A stretch of 64,000 nt of DNA. Origin: Sialis fuliginosa. Lineage: Eukaryota > Arthropoda > Insecta > Megaloptera > Sialidae. Both the position numbers and the translations under genes were made by a program. Shown piece after piece: positions 1-9,019 of the stretch. The stretch lies in NCBI GenBank assembly GCA_961205875.1, contig OY540812.1, positions 28,157,098-28,221,097 on the forward strand, in the 5' to 3' direction. Within the stretch, counting starts at the first letter, position 1, and each line of letters opens with the position of its first letter. The notes under the pieces are model-generated. The model had not been told where the DNA came from. It saw only the letters and a program-made list of their open reading frames with translations, and searched no databases.

Positions 1-87
1 AACTTATATTTTTGTTTTACGGATCTACGTGGAAAAATTAAAAAAAACTTTTCTTCGAAATATTTTTAATCTATTATAATATATTGT

Positions 88-216
88 CTTGAGATATCTT
101 CAAAAAATTAATATTTTGGATGTCATCCCTCCCCCTTACACACGGTTTTAATGATCTTTTAAATGAAACTGCCGCCAAGCCAGACCCAACCAACCAACCA
201 AGTTTCATTAATTTGT
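88..216 (-). repeat. Family A dispersed repeat, fragment
   Basis: Reverse-strand match to the repeat that occurs at greater length at 17,512-18,325, 23,685-24,530 and 32,585-33,000. The shared blocks are the CCCTCCCCCTTACACACG stretch and the CCAACCAACCAAG stretch, which is the reverse complement of the CTTGGTCGGATGGTTGGG block. Only the middle of the element is present. No coding potential. Confidence 0.7.
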
Positions 217-361
217 CAATCTTGAAATGTAGGTAACTGAATTAACTCAAATAAAGCAAACACCAAAATTAAATTAAATTGAGATAAATAAATTATCGAT
301 TAATATCATAGGCTGACAAACTTTTGTTGTTGTCTCTACTTGAATATATGACTTATTCTTA

Positions 362-852
362 GGAGGTTTTCGGGATGCTGAAACCAAATACGTTGTCGTG
401 TCCATATGGCTTCATCGCGTCAGGTTTTTGAGATATCCTAATTTAAAAGACCCAAAAATGACAATTTTGCCGATGTTAAAGAATTTATTACCAAGTAAGT
501 ATTTTTTTCTAAGGTCACGGGAAACTAATTTGAAGATATTGTTATATTTATATGTATTAGTGTCATTTCAGTCACTTGTGTCAACTCTATTAATAAAAAT
601 ATCATATATTCAATCTAGCATATCTCGGCGAAAAAAATCATACAGTAAAAAGTTAAAATTCATTTTAAAGAGGAAAGACTACTATTTTTTAACCTGAATG
701 AAAAATTTAGAAAAAAATTACTTACTTGCTAATAAATTCTTAAACGTTGCCAAAATCGTCATTTTTGCTACATTCAAGTTAGGTTATCTCAAAAACATGA
801 CGAATGAAGCAATTTGGGTAACGGATTCAGTTTCAGTACGCCAAAAACCTTC
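362..852. repeat. Foldback repeat with about 140-bp arms
   Basis: Positions 362-500 and 713-852 are imperfect inverted copies of each other; for example TACTTACTTGSTAATAAATTC and ATATCTCAAAAACMTGACG blocks recur in opposite orientation. The spacer is about 210 bp and AT-rich. Short reading frames here are open only because of the repeat and do not resemble a protein. It is probably a palindromic MITE; no target duplication was recognised. Confidence 0.6.
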
Positions 853-1089
853 AAGTCATTCAAGTCTCTATAGCAAAATGATGTTGGCATGTGTATCTAA
901 ACGAAAAATAGATCAAGTATGAAAACAAACTCTCATTAGTGTCTCCTGCCCTGATCTCCCCAGGGCAACTTCCTTTCCCATCGGTAATCCATGTCTGTTG
1001 ATAGTATTGTAATGTTTTACTGACTGAAAGCCAAAAGTGGAAAAAACAGACAACCTGTAAAATATAACCAATAAATAGTAAATAAATAG

Positions 1090-2338
1090 GGGAGACCGGG
1101 GTATTGTGAGCCACTTTTTTATATGCTCAACGGGCTGCCATAAAATCAAGTTTTCTTTCAAATTTCAACGCGGGATGTTGTAGTATGACTAATTACCTTT
1201 CTTTTAGTCACAATAGTTTAATCGAATATCTCTGTATTGGATGAACCCCAGACGATTGCAAAAAAATTGCATTTTCTCAAGTTTGAAAAATCTCGGGGAA
1301 TTGTGAGCCACTTTATAAATTAAATAAAAATAACAATTTTTGTTAGAAAAGGTTTATTTATGTCTCTGAATGGCAAAATAATTTTTAATTAATAAGAAAA
1401 AAAGTAAAAAATGATGAAAAACAATCTGAAATACAATGCTTGCAAGTCCAATAACTTGCGGTCATATTCCGATATATCGATAAAATAAAATGAGGATGTA
1501 CGATATTTTTAAAAAATATCGATATTTATCGTTGAATAATAAAATATCGATATTTATCGTCAATAAAAATCAAGTAGCCGATAAATATCGTTGAAAAATA
1601 TCGATATTTTGATATATCGATAGAAAAAAAATTTGTTCATTGATTCGTATTTTACAAAAAATTCAAGTATTGAACAAATAAATAAAAATGTCATTTAAGA
1701 AAATCGATATTTGATATTTTTTTATCGGTATTCGATATTTTAAAAAATATCGGATATCGATAATATCAGCGATAAAAAGATTATTGCAAAATATCGATAT
1801 CGTCAGCAAAAAATATCGATATTTTTAAATATCGATAAAATATTTACATCCCTAGTGCTTACATTTTGCATAAACAATAATAAAAAAACATCAAACAAGT
1901 GAAGTTAGCTCGTTAAATGTCAAAAACTGAGTGGCTCACAATTCCCCGCGAAAAGTGGCTCACAATTCCCCGAACCCTTATTTTTACAAAATGACCGCAA
2001 ATAAATTACGCAATGCTAACTTTATGCAAAATTTCTTTTTTATTTCGAAAGCTTGAAGTGACACGAATATTATAAACATAGTTACCTGCGTGGATTCACA
2101 GAGATGTGTCACAATAATAGACCACACACGAAGTGAAAATGATACATCGGGAACAACAAATTTTTATTTGTTGACAGAGCAAAATAACGATGCGGGTGCG
2201 CACGTTTACTGATCATGGAAATATTAGCTTATCATGAGACAAGTCGATGACAGTTGCTCGCAGCTATCATGATTCACTAGGAAAAAAATATGGCGCTGGC
2301 TCACGATTCCCCGTGGCCCACAATACCCCGTTCTCCCC
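1090..2338. mobile_element. TA-flanked non-autonomous DNA transposon, 1.25 kb
   Basis: The termini are inverted: GGGGAGACCGGGGTATTGTG at the left and its near complement CACAATACCCCGTTCTCCCC at the right, each bordered by TA (1088-1089 and 2339-2340). The terminal word GTGAGCCAC or its complement recurs inside, at about 1303, 1930, 1952 and 2297, which suggests repeated subterminal protein-binding sites. No transposase frame is present. The TA borders fit Tc1/mariner-type integration, but the G-rich terminus is not diagnostic, so the superfamily is left open. Confidence 0.7.
1470..1854. repeat. ATATCGATA-rich palindromic tract
   Basis: About 385 bp in which the self-complementary words AATATCGATATT and TATCGATA recur more than a dozen times in both orientations. 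The edges (GAGGATGTACGATATTTT at the left, complement of TAGGGATGTAAATATTTT at the right) look like degraded inverted termini, so it may be a separate MITE inside the 1,090-2,338 element. The 8-bp flanks do not match, so this nesting is not proven. Confidence 0.6.
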
Positions 2339-2340
2339 TA

Positions 2341-2999
2341 GTAATTATACAACACTATTTCATTACATACATCAAAGCTTTTATTAAATGCAGTCTAAAT
2401 TTTATTTAAAATTATGATTTAAAATGCTTTCGTATTTTGATCCGATGACGAATAATAAAAATACAAAACTAAATCGTTATATTTCTACACGATAGCGAAA
2501 AAGCTACAAAACGAAAAAGTTTAACTCCAGTTAAACTTTTATTCCAACTTATAAAGGATTTTTTAAATTCTGTATACGTATCTACGTTTCTGTTCATAGT
2601 TCTGTAAATATTAACACGTTTGTTGCCATTCGTATATATAGAACCGTTCACATGTTCTTATTAATTTTAATAACGTTAATTCTATAGTTTTTTTTATAGT
2701 GTGACAAATGTAATTTTATTTTTTAACAATTTTTCTAGACCTAATTTTTTCTGGTGTCAAAATCTGCGCCAGGGTCAACTATATTTTTTTTATAAAAGGC
2801 AGGACAAAAATAATGTAAAATGACCTTGTTTGATATTTCTAACATAAGCCGTTTTCGAAAAAAATTCTCGGTCATTCAAAGTTAGCATTAGATTATTTTA
2901 TTATAGGTACCTACACATTTTTTTTATTTCTGGGTGACAAACAGCGTTATTTTGGTCAATGTTTTGGTATTTAATTATCTCCCATTAAATACGCTCACT
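2341..2999. other. AT-rich spacer, nothing recognised
   Basis: No gene, RNA or repeat that recurs in the window was recognised here. The short minus-strand frame at 2,469-2,651 has no similarity I can name. Confidence 0.5.
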
Positions 3000-3110
3000 G
3001 CAATATACGATAAAACGTTGAACAAATTAACAATGAGAACGAAGTGACTTATACCCAGGAGTCATTACTAATTTCAAGATCATCGCGGAAGCCTTAAAGT
3101 TTACATAATA
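3000..3110 (+). repeat. Degenerate copy of retroposon family C
   Basis: The order of blocks ACGATAAAACGTTGAACAAAT, GACTTATACCCAGGAGTC, TCAAGATCATCGCGGAAGCC and TTAAAG follows the 3' half of the family C copies at 5,488, 6,369, 11,441 and 40,420, but with many substitutions. It is clearly older than those copies. No target duplication can be seen. Confidence 0.6.
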
Positions 3111-3655
3111 GTAATTTTAATTTTTGAGCGTACTCATATTAATTTCAATGACGAATTGTTAGCATAATAAAAAAAATATAATAAAAAGTACGGCTTATGT
3201 GATTATTACAGAGTTTTCATGAAAACGCGGAAATGAATTTTAACCCAATATAAAATTTTTAATGGGTTCTCTTAGTTTATATTATATCTATCGCATTCTA
3301 TGTGTCTGTTTTTTTTGTTCTTTTTTAAATAGAATACATTACAAAAATTAATAACAATTCAATGAGTTTAAATAAATTATATAATCATATTTCAGTCCTT
3401 TAGTATTTGTATATAAGTGCAGAATTACGCGCATTAAAATTAGAAATGCAGAATTTTTTTCTTATTTATTGGAAAAAATTAAATTTATATAGAACAGTCA
3501 CGATGTCATGGAAATTCTCAAAAAAAAAATCATTAATTTCTAATTCTATGTGGAATTATTAGGTGACAAACTTAATTTTACGGTTTCTTTCATACAGTGT
3601 CTATGTAAAGACGCCTTGGGAATTGGGTCCATTGTCAATAATTAAGTTTTATTTA
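3111..3655. other. AT-rich spacer, nothing recognised
   Basis: No supported feature. An ORF beginning at 3,563 runs into the repeat module at 3,659 and is not a gene. Confidence 0.5.
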
Positions 3656-3658
3656 ATG

Positions 3659-3712
3659 GTACGGAACCCTTACAGCGCTAATTCTATTCGCACTTGTGTA
3701 TCTTTTTTAGTC
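3659..3712 (+). repeat. Family D right-end module
   Basis: GGTACGGAACCCTTACAGCGC followed by CTATTCGCACTTGTG. The same module closes family D repeats at 11,905-11,960, 16,547-16,585 and 27,425-27,475. The sequence upstream (TCTATGTAAAGACGCC to GGGAATTGGGTCCATTGTC) also parallels 11,830-11,870, so a truncated D copy may start near 3,540. Confidence 0.55.
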
Positions 3713-3795
3713 CTCTTGTCACTTTTCAAATCTCATCAAGCTATTCTATCTCATTTTGGCACCGAGGCGGTCCGCCCCTCCTCGTTTATATACAA

Positions 3796-4140
3796 ATAAC
3801 TGTTACCCCTGACTTTATTCGCGTGGAACTTAGATTAATGAAAACAACACCATGAAGTTAGATTAAGTAAATAATACAGATTTCTGTTATGATATAGTCA
3901 ATAAAACAGGTCTTTAGTTTCGCATTTTCCCTCTAGATGTCACTAAACTAATCTAACCTATCGCGCGTACAATAATACACAAATCAATTTTTTATCTAAT
4001 AAATTTTCCAGGATACAAAGTAGCCTATATCCTTCCTTAGGACTTTTATCAAGATCGATTAAGTGGTTTAGCCATGAAAAGATAACAAACAGACAGAGAG
4101 ACAGACACACTTTCGCATTTATAATATTAGTATGGACTAT
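3796..4140 (+). mobile_element. SINE-like retroposon with RTE-type tail
   Basis: The head has ACTGTTACCCCTGACTTTAT then CGCGTGGAAC. The tail has GTAGCCTATATCCTTCC, ATCAAGATCGATTAAGTGG, TAACAAACAGACAGAG and finally TTATAATATTAGTATGGA. This order is shared with copies at 12,868-13,072 and 49,811-50,202 and, on the minus strand, at 12,398-12,640. The family is typical of short insect retroposons that borrow an RTE-clade LINE 3' end. There is no reading frame. Confidence 0.7.
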
Positions 4141-4762
4141 GGATATTACTGGATATGCAACGACCTGCTGTTTTTTAAATAAAATACAAATATTTTCACA
4201 AATAAAATCTAACTCCGCAAAAGCGTATAATATTATAACCAGTTCATAATAAAATCTACCCCAAAAATCACATGTGATAACTTTTCGTATATTTTATTTC
4301 CCATGCAAGAAAAGCGAAGGATTTAAAATAGAAATATTGAATTTCATATGAGATAAGAATTCTTGCACTGAGATTTCTCTCAGGCGAGATGCAAATGTGT
4401 TCCTTGATCTTTTGAAAAACTGCAAATGAATTAATGCAAAGAAGATACATATTTCATCTTTTCATTTTACATAAATACAGTTTTTTATGTACACTTCAAT
4501 GAGAAATTATTCTTTATTTCTGTATCACAATGACGAATCTTCAAGGAATTTAAAAATTTAAATATGAGATCCTTTCCTTTGAATTCTTAAGTTGCATTTC
4601 TATATTAACTTGTAATATTCACACTAGCATTCAAAAGAGGTGAGCATGTTGATAAAATAATAGATCAAATAATTTTATTTTTTTAATAACACGTTCAGCC
4701 TTTCAAGTTGAAGTTTTGATTAAATACATTTACACAAGATTTCACTTCCGATTTCGCGTGTT
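4141..4762. other. AT-rich spacer, nothing recognised
   Basis: No gene or recurrent repeat was recognised. Confidence 0.5.
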
Positions 4763-5487
4763 AAAGAATGCCTACTACTCGAAATTAAATCACCAATACA
4801 ATATTTCAAGCAAAAAAGTTTATATAAACTCCCAAATATTTTGTCTTATTTAATATTAATATTAACATATTAATATTAATATTTTGAGCACCATTGTGAT
4901 ACAATACTTTTTGCTACCCGGTTTAGTATTATACGTGTCATCGATTTCCAGTATCAACGAATAATTATTTATATCAGGGATGTATGGGGCCAGTCCGGCC
5001 AGTGGGCCTCTTAATTTTTTCCCTAAAAAAATCTACTAGAATTCAAGCTAAGTTTTTCTCCTTGTGGCCATCCGCCGCCACTTCTGAATTGGCACCCCGA
5101 GCAGTCGCCCAGCCTCCCTCCCTAAAACCAACATTGCTGTTATACATTAACAAAATAAGCAACGAATTTTAAAAAATATAAAAATTTTAAACATCAACCA
5201 TTCTTTTTTCCAAAGCTTACTTCTCTTTTTAACCCATTAATGCCCAAAGGGTTAAGTTTTCAAAAATTATAAAAAATGTTTTGTTAATATGTTTATTTAT
5301 TTAAAAAATAAGCTTATTTTACAAAAAAAAAATTTTTGGGGGGTCCAAGTTCCCCAATATTTAATGTTGCGTTGACGCACTCTTGGGCATATAAGGTATA
5401 ATATAACTATGTATAGTAAAAATATATAAATAAGTGAATCTAAAAATATAACACAAAAATTATTTGATTTTTACAATATTTACATCT

Positions 5488-5698
5488 GGATCTTGGGTTC
5501 TGGGTGTAAACAGCGGCGATTGATCATGTTAACGTTTCGTCACATATTGCAGTGTACATCTTCAGGGCTCTTCTAAAAGTAGAGAAGAGCCCTAAAGATG
5601 TACACGTTGGCCGATAACATGAACAAATCGACACGGCTTATACCCAGAAGTCAAATCCATATCAAGATCACCACGGAAGCCTCAAGACTTGTAGAATG
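5488..5698 (+). mobile_element. Family C inverted-arm retroposon, copy 1
   Basis: Flanked by the 9-bp direct repeat TTTACATCT (5,479-5,487 and 5,699-5,707). The element is a palindrome. The left arm runs from GGATCTTGGGTTCTGGG to CAGGGCTCTTCTAAAAG; the right arm is its inverse plus an extra end, ATCAAGATCACCACGGAAGC then CTCAAGACTTG. Unequal arms, a fixed CTCAAGACTTG end and a target duplication of variable length fit retroposition better than cut-and-paste. It sits inside the piggyBac. Confidence 0.85.
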
Positions 5699-5707
5699 TT
5701 TACATCT

Positions 5708-6100
5708 CTTTCGTGCATTTGTATCATGTACTCTGATAATATGGCCTATATTTTCATATTACACATCTTTTAATAAAAAATGTATTGAAGGACGGCCGAG
5801 ATTAGGATTTGTGGATTGTGGACACAGGTTCTTGTGTCTCATCTGCTACTCCCCCGTGCTTTATTAGGGCATCAGCAACATAGGAAGGAAAATCAAGCTG
5901 GGAAATTTTTGTATTATTTGCAATATTGTGAATTTTCCACGCAATTACTGTTATAATATCTATATCATATTGCTAAATAGTGGCCACCACCATTTTTTCC
6001 CATTTATACTATGATTCGCAGTCAATTCCCTCTTCATTAGTCAATTCATCTACTTAGAGAGTAATATACCATAAACTGCATCTATTTCATAATCACTCAT
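5708..6100 (-). pseudogene. piggyBac transposase, internally deleted pseudogene
   Basis: The minus strand begins MSDYEIDAVYGILLSK at 6,100. In the next frame follows an acidic stretch, VDELTNEEGID, which resembles the acidic N-terminus of piggyBac transposases. It jumps directly to GKKWWWPLFSNMI (about 6,001-5,965), the conserved tryptophan motif near the end of the catalytic region in PGBD-type proteins. After a +1 shift it continues as DIITVIAWKIH, then ISQLDFPSYVADALIKHG, and an RPSF stretch before a stop-rich, lysine/cysteine-containing end (KRCVI, YKC). The catalytic aspartate region is missing, deleted between the acidic head and the tryptophan motif. At least two frame changes and several stops are visible, so it cannot encode a working enzyme. 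The retroposon at 5,488-5,698 landed at its 3' end. Confidence in the family is high because motifs and TTAA ends agree. Confidence 0.8.
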
Positions 6101-6368
6101 TTCAGAAGAGCAACTAATAAAAATTAGTTGTTCGAGTTTTTGCTCTATTAGAGTTTATCTCATTTCATATGACATCTATATAGAAATAAGTTTCGTTAAA
6201 AAAAATAAAAGTAATTAAAATTTACATAGTTTGTATTATTATGAGAATAACTAATAACCATTGTTACGTAAACTATTTTTAATAAATATTATTTATAGAA
6301 TATGTATATATATATACTTACATTACTAGCCTTGTATGTATATTCTTTTAAAATTTCACAATAAAGAT

Positions 6369-6585
6369 TTGAGGCTTCCGCAGTGATCTGGATATAGATT
6401 TTAGCTTCTGGTTGTAAACCGCGTCAATTTGGTCGTGTTAGGTCACACATTACAGTGGACATCTTCAAGGCTCTACTAACCTTAACTTTTAGAAGAGCCC
6501 TGAAGATGTCCACTGCAATGTGTGACGAAACGTTGGTCGATAACACGACCATATTGACGCGGCTTACAACCAGAAGCCATAATCC
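6369..6585 (-). mobile_element. Family C inverted-arm retroposon, copy 2
   Basis: Flanked by the 8-bp repeat ATAAAGAT (6,361-6,368 and 6,586-6,593). The orientation is opposite to copy 1: the common end TTGAGGCTTCCGC is at the left and the shorter arm ends CCAGAAGCCATAATCC at the right. The two arms meet around the GAAGAGCCCTGAAGATGTCC core near 6,470-6,510. It is a second, independent insertion into the same piggyBac. Confidence 0.85.
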
Positions 6586-7453
6586 ATAAAGATACAGATA
6601 ATGCACTGAACTGCTGAGGTTTTTACAATAATATCTGTATCGTCACTTGTGTTCATTGTAATGCCCAAGAGTGCGTCAGCGCACACTAGATATTTCGTTT
6701 GTTTATTTTCAACTAAACATAAACAATTAATTTTTTTAATATGTCTATTCGTAAGAAAGACCCATTAACAATACAGTAAGAGTAAACAAATACTGATAAA
6801 TATCACAGGTTATTTAAATTTACTGAAATTGTAAACATGTGCGTAAATTCTCTTTTTTATGTGTTTTTAAATATGAATAATAATTATAACAAAAGTAATA
6901 TAACTATTCTATTTTGAAAGAATGAAAGAAAGTCTCTTCTTCTGACAAACTCATATAATAATAAAAGAAAACAAAAATTTTATATCACTAAAAAAAATAG
7001 TTTTCATAATGTTGCGTTGACGCACTCTTGGGCGTTAATGGGTTAATATTGCACTCGAGTGATTGTTGTAGTTTTTGGTGGACGCCTCGACTAACAAAAA
7101 TATTTTAGTTTTCCATGGCAATTGTGATTTTTATTCAATAATGAATCAAATGCGTTGTATCTTTGTTATGAGTTGTTTTATTATCGAAAATACGAAAAGC
7201 TTTGCGATCATTTTTTAAAGAAAAATTGTTCTCCGATTTCAAAATTTTCACTCAATCTTTCTTTTAATAATCTGTTTAGTATTAATACGTGTTTAAACTA
7301 ACTTTAGACAAAATATTTATTTTTGGATGCGTTATTTTTTTTATTTTGTCAGTTTCCGATGGTTTTGCAAAAAAAATATATTAAAATGGTTTAATAAAAA
7401 CAAACTTGTTTGTTTAAACGTCAAAATTTATTAAAGAAGAGGAAACCGCAAGC

Positions 7454-7478
7454 TTTCGATTCACAGAATCATCGTCAG
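7454..7478 (-). ncRNA. Candidate hammerhead-ribozyme core (left arm)
   Basis: On the minus strand, which is the sense strand of the Penelope-like remnant, CTGACGA is followed by T, the 5-bp stem GATTC/GAATC with loop TGT, and then GAAA. This is the CUGANGA - stem II - GAAA core of a hammerhead ribozyme, and Penelope-like elements are known to carry such motifs in their terminal repeats. A minimal stem III can be drawn in the following GCTTGCGGTTT. I could not find a convincing stem I, so activity is uncertain. Confidence 0.4.
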
Positions 7479-7708
7479 GCTAAAATATAATAAGTAACAA
7501 TTAAATACAATAAATATAATGCAAAATATTGATATTTTAAAATAAAAATTCAGAAATATACCTATTAATAAAGATTTAAATTTGAGAAAGATGTCGTTAT
7601 CTCAATAAAATTCATGTGACTACGGAAATGTTTGAAAAAATAACAAATCTCTTAGTAACTCAAATAGTTACTAAGGAACGAAAAAATTGATTTAAAAAAT
7701 GACAATAA

Positions 7709-7882
7709 TTAATTATTTAAAATTGTGTTGTAAATAGTAGATAATGTGGATATGTCAGTTTTCTTGTTAATTGTATTATTGTTTCTTTTTATGTGTAACA
7801 TTTCGGAAATGTAACGTTTAGCTTTATGTTTTTCATTATCTAAAATTTTAGTTTGTTTATAATCAAAAATATGTACATATCC
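7709..7882 (-). pseudogene. C-terminal end of Penelope-like GIY-YIG endonuclease frame
   Basis: Fifty-seven codons and a TAA stop (7,709-7,711) are open on the minus strand. Recognisable stretches are KILDNEKHKAKRYISEML (about residues 12-29) and HIKRNN (30-35), then INKKTD and LSTIYNTIL. This pattern (KILD, then an arginine-containing SEM-HIK block, then an asparagine-rich end) is what the C-terminus of the GIY-YIG domain of Penelope-like elements looks like. The nuclease motifs GIY and YIG would lie upstream but are lost at the inversion junction near 7,880. Identification is by eye; the family match is strong, the clade within Penelope-like elements is not assigned. The fragment cannot be functional on its own. 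Confidence 0.75.
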
Positions 7883-8151
7883 ACATTATCTACTATTTAC
7901 AACACAATTTTAAATAATTAATTATTGTCATTTTTTAAATCAATTTTTTCGTTCCTTAGTAACTATTTGAGTTACTAAGAGATTTGTTATTTTTTCAAAC
8001 ATTTCCGTAGTCACATGAATTTTATTGAGATAACGACATCTTTCTCAAATTTAAATCTTTATTAATAGGTATATTTCTGAATTTTTATTTTAAAATATCA
8101 ATATTTTGCATTATATTTATTGTATTTAATTGTTACTTATTATATTTTAGC

Positions 8152-8176
8152 CTGACGATGATTCTGTGAATCGAAA
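8152..8176 (+). ncRNA. Candidate hammerhead-ribozyme core (right arm)
   Basis: Mirror copy of the 7,454-7,478 motif on the + strand: CTGACGA, stem GATTC/GAATC, GAAA. Because the two copies lie in opposite arms, a transcript crossing both would pair arm to arm rather than fold each ribozyme. Confidence 0.35.
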
Positions 8177-8434
8177 GCTTGCGGTTTCCTCTTCTTTAAT
8201 AAATTTTGACGTTTAAACAAACAAGTTTGTTTTTATTTATATTTAACGTCACTACTATTATATTATTAAAATGGTTTAAACTACTGTAGACTAAATGCGT
8301 GCGTTGTAATTTTTAATTTACGAAAATTTTACTACTTTGAACGTTTTCAAATTTCAGTATTAAAAAATTGGTCAATTTATACGTATTACGTGCTAAAATT
8401 TGTTTTTTTTTTAACTAATTAAGTTTTGGCGTTA

Positions 8435-9000
8435 GGGTGAGCCCCGTACAGCCACGACTGTAATTTATGTATTTAAGATTAATTTTATTTATTTAATTGT
8501 GAGTTTTATTTTTCTTTATTGTTGTCTTTTAAGTTAATTGATTAGTATGTTGTTATTTATTTTATTTAGCTTATGTTAGAATACCTTTGACCGTTTGAAC
8601 GATGGACACAAGTGTGGGATGAGGATTGTGTCTCCGGACCTGTCGAGGCAGGATTTAACGAACAGTACGGTCAATGTATAGATGGAATATAATTTGGGTC
8701 AACACATTAGGACCACCACCACCTATTATAATTTTAAATTTATTTTACGAAAAAAATTGGTGATTGCATGATAAGCCTTTATATTCTTGCTATTTAGGAC
8801 CTAGCTCTTTAAAATTGTATACATAGTATTTTGATTCTTCTGTATTTTTGGAACATTCAAAGAATATATGGTTTAGATCACCAGTTTTTCCGCATGAACA
8901 ATTAGGAGTATCGACCACCTTGATTTTATTAAGATGTTAAAGAATTGTTATTTTTTGCATTAACATTTTGCCTTGTGTGTACTATACTAACGCAACAACA
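8435..9000 (-). mobile_element. Non-LTR retrotransposon (LINE) 3' end
   Basis: On the minus strand the C-terminal part of ORF2 (8,790-8,999) is followed by about 350 bp of AT-rich 3' untranslated sequence with GC-richer islands (GTCCGGAGACACAATCC near 8,625; GTCGTGGCTGTACGGGGC near 8,445). It is truncated 5', as most LINE copies are. No target duplication was identified. Confidence 0.65.
8790..8999 (-). pseudogene. LINE ORF2 C-terminal fragment
   Basis: About 69 codons on the minus strand ending at the TAG of 8,790-8,792. Landmarks are YTQGKMLMQKITIL, HLNKIKVVDTPN, then CSCGKTGDLNHIFFEC, a CxC-x7-H-x4-C arrangement that is common near the C-terminus of Jockey/R1/I-type LINE ORF2 proteins downstream of the reverse transcriptase. 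The end is KYYVYNFKELGPK. Two in-frame stops, at 8,982-8,984 and just before HLNK, show it is dead. No reverse transcriptase motif is present because the copy is 5'-truncated. Clade assignment within the non-LTR elements is tentative. Confidence 0.7.
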
Positions 9001-9019
9001 ATAAATTTTTTTATTGTTA

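Larger units (their letters stand above)
5233..7042 (-). mobile_element. piggyBac-superfamily DNA transposon, decayed
   Basis: Both ends abut TTAA (5,229-5,232 and 7,043-7,046), the hallmark target duplication of piggyBac. The terminal inverted repeat is CCCATTAATGCCCAA at the left and TTGGGCGTTAATGGG at the right. A subterminal word, GCGTTGACGCACTCTTGGGC, occurs near 5,370 and 7,013, and in inverted form near 6,662. Remnants of the transposase lie on the minus strand at 5,708-6,100. Two family C retroposons (5,488-5,698 and 6,369-6,585) inserted later. Removing those and their duplications leaves about 1.37 kb, so the element is also internally deleted relative to a full-length (about 2.5 kb) piggyBac. 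It is inserted in a family B repeat whose empty-site relative is at 42,503-42,506. Confidence 0.9.
4763..7290 (+). repeat. Family B dispersed repeat, split by a piggyBac
   Basis: Positions 4,763-5,228 and 7,043-7,290 read as one copy of a repeat found again at 18,560-19,420, 20,311-20,600, 42,057-42,905 and 51,705-52,004. Landmarks are GAATGCCTACTACTCG, TTTCAAGCAAAAAAG, the GGGGCCAGTCCGGCC region, GGCCATCCGCCGCC, TTACATTAACAAAATAAG-like words and GTATCTTTGTTATGAG. The copy is broken at 5,228/7,043 by the piggyBac. The relative near 42.5 kb is uninterrupted at the homologous point, which shows the original TTAA target. Composition is non-coding; family identity is unknown. Confidence 0.7.
7395..8263 (-). 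mobile_element. Penelope-like retroelement relic with inverted 3' end
   Basis: The element is bounded by a perfect 16-bp direct repeat, TATTAAAATGGTTTAA, at 7,379-7,394 and 8,264-8,279. The arms 7,400-7,755 and 7,872-8,240 are nearly perfect inverted copies; the right arm carries an extra 25 bp or so (TTTATATTTAACGTCAC and on). The loop plus left arm encode, on the minus strand, the end of a GIY-YIG-type reading frame (7,709-7,882), the domain that sits at the C-terminus of Penelope-like reverse transcriptases. The arms correspond to the 3' untranslated region, which contains a hammerhead-like core (7,454-7,478). The reverse transcriptase itself is absent, so this is a severely 5'-shortened copy with an inverted duplicate of its 3' end. 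Very high arm identity indicates a recent event. Confidence 0.85.

Noticed and set aside
1491-1854. ATCGATA tract as a complete hAT MITE
   Set aside because: Edges resemble inverted TAGGGATG ends, but the 8-bp flanks AAATAAAA and GTGCTTAC do not match.
5488-5698. Family C as a foldback DNA transposon
   Set aside because: Target duplications differ in length (8, 9, 12, 12 bp), one copy lacks the inverted arm, and the 3' end is fixed; this fits retroposition better.
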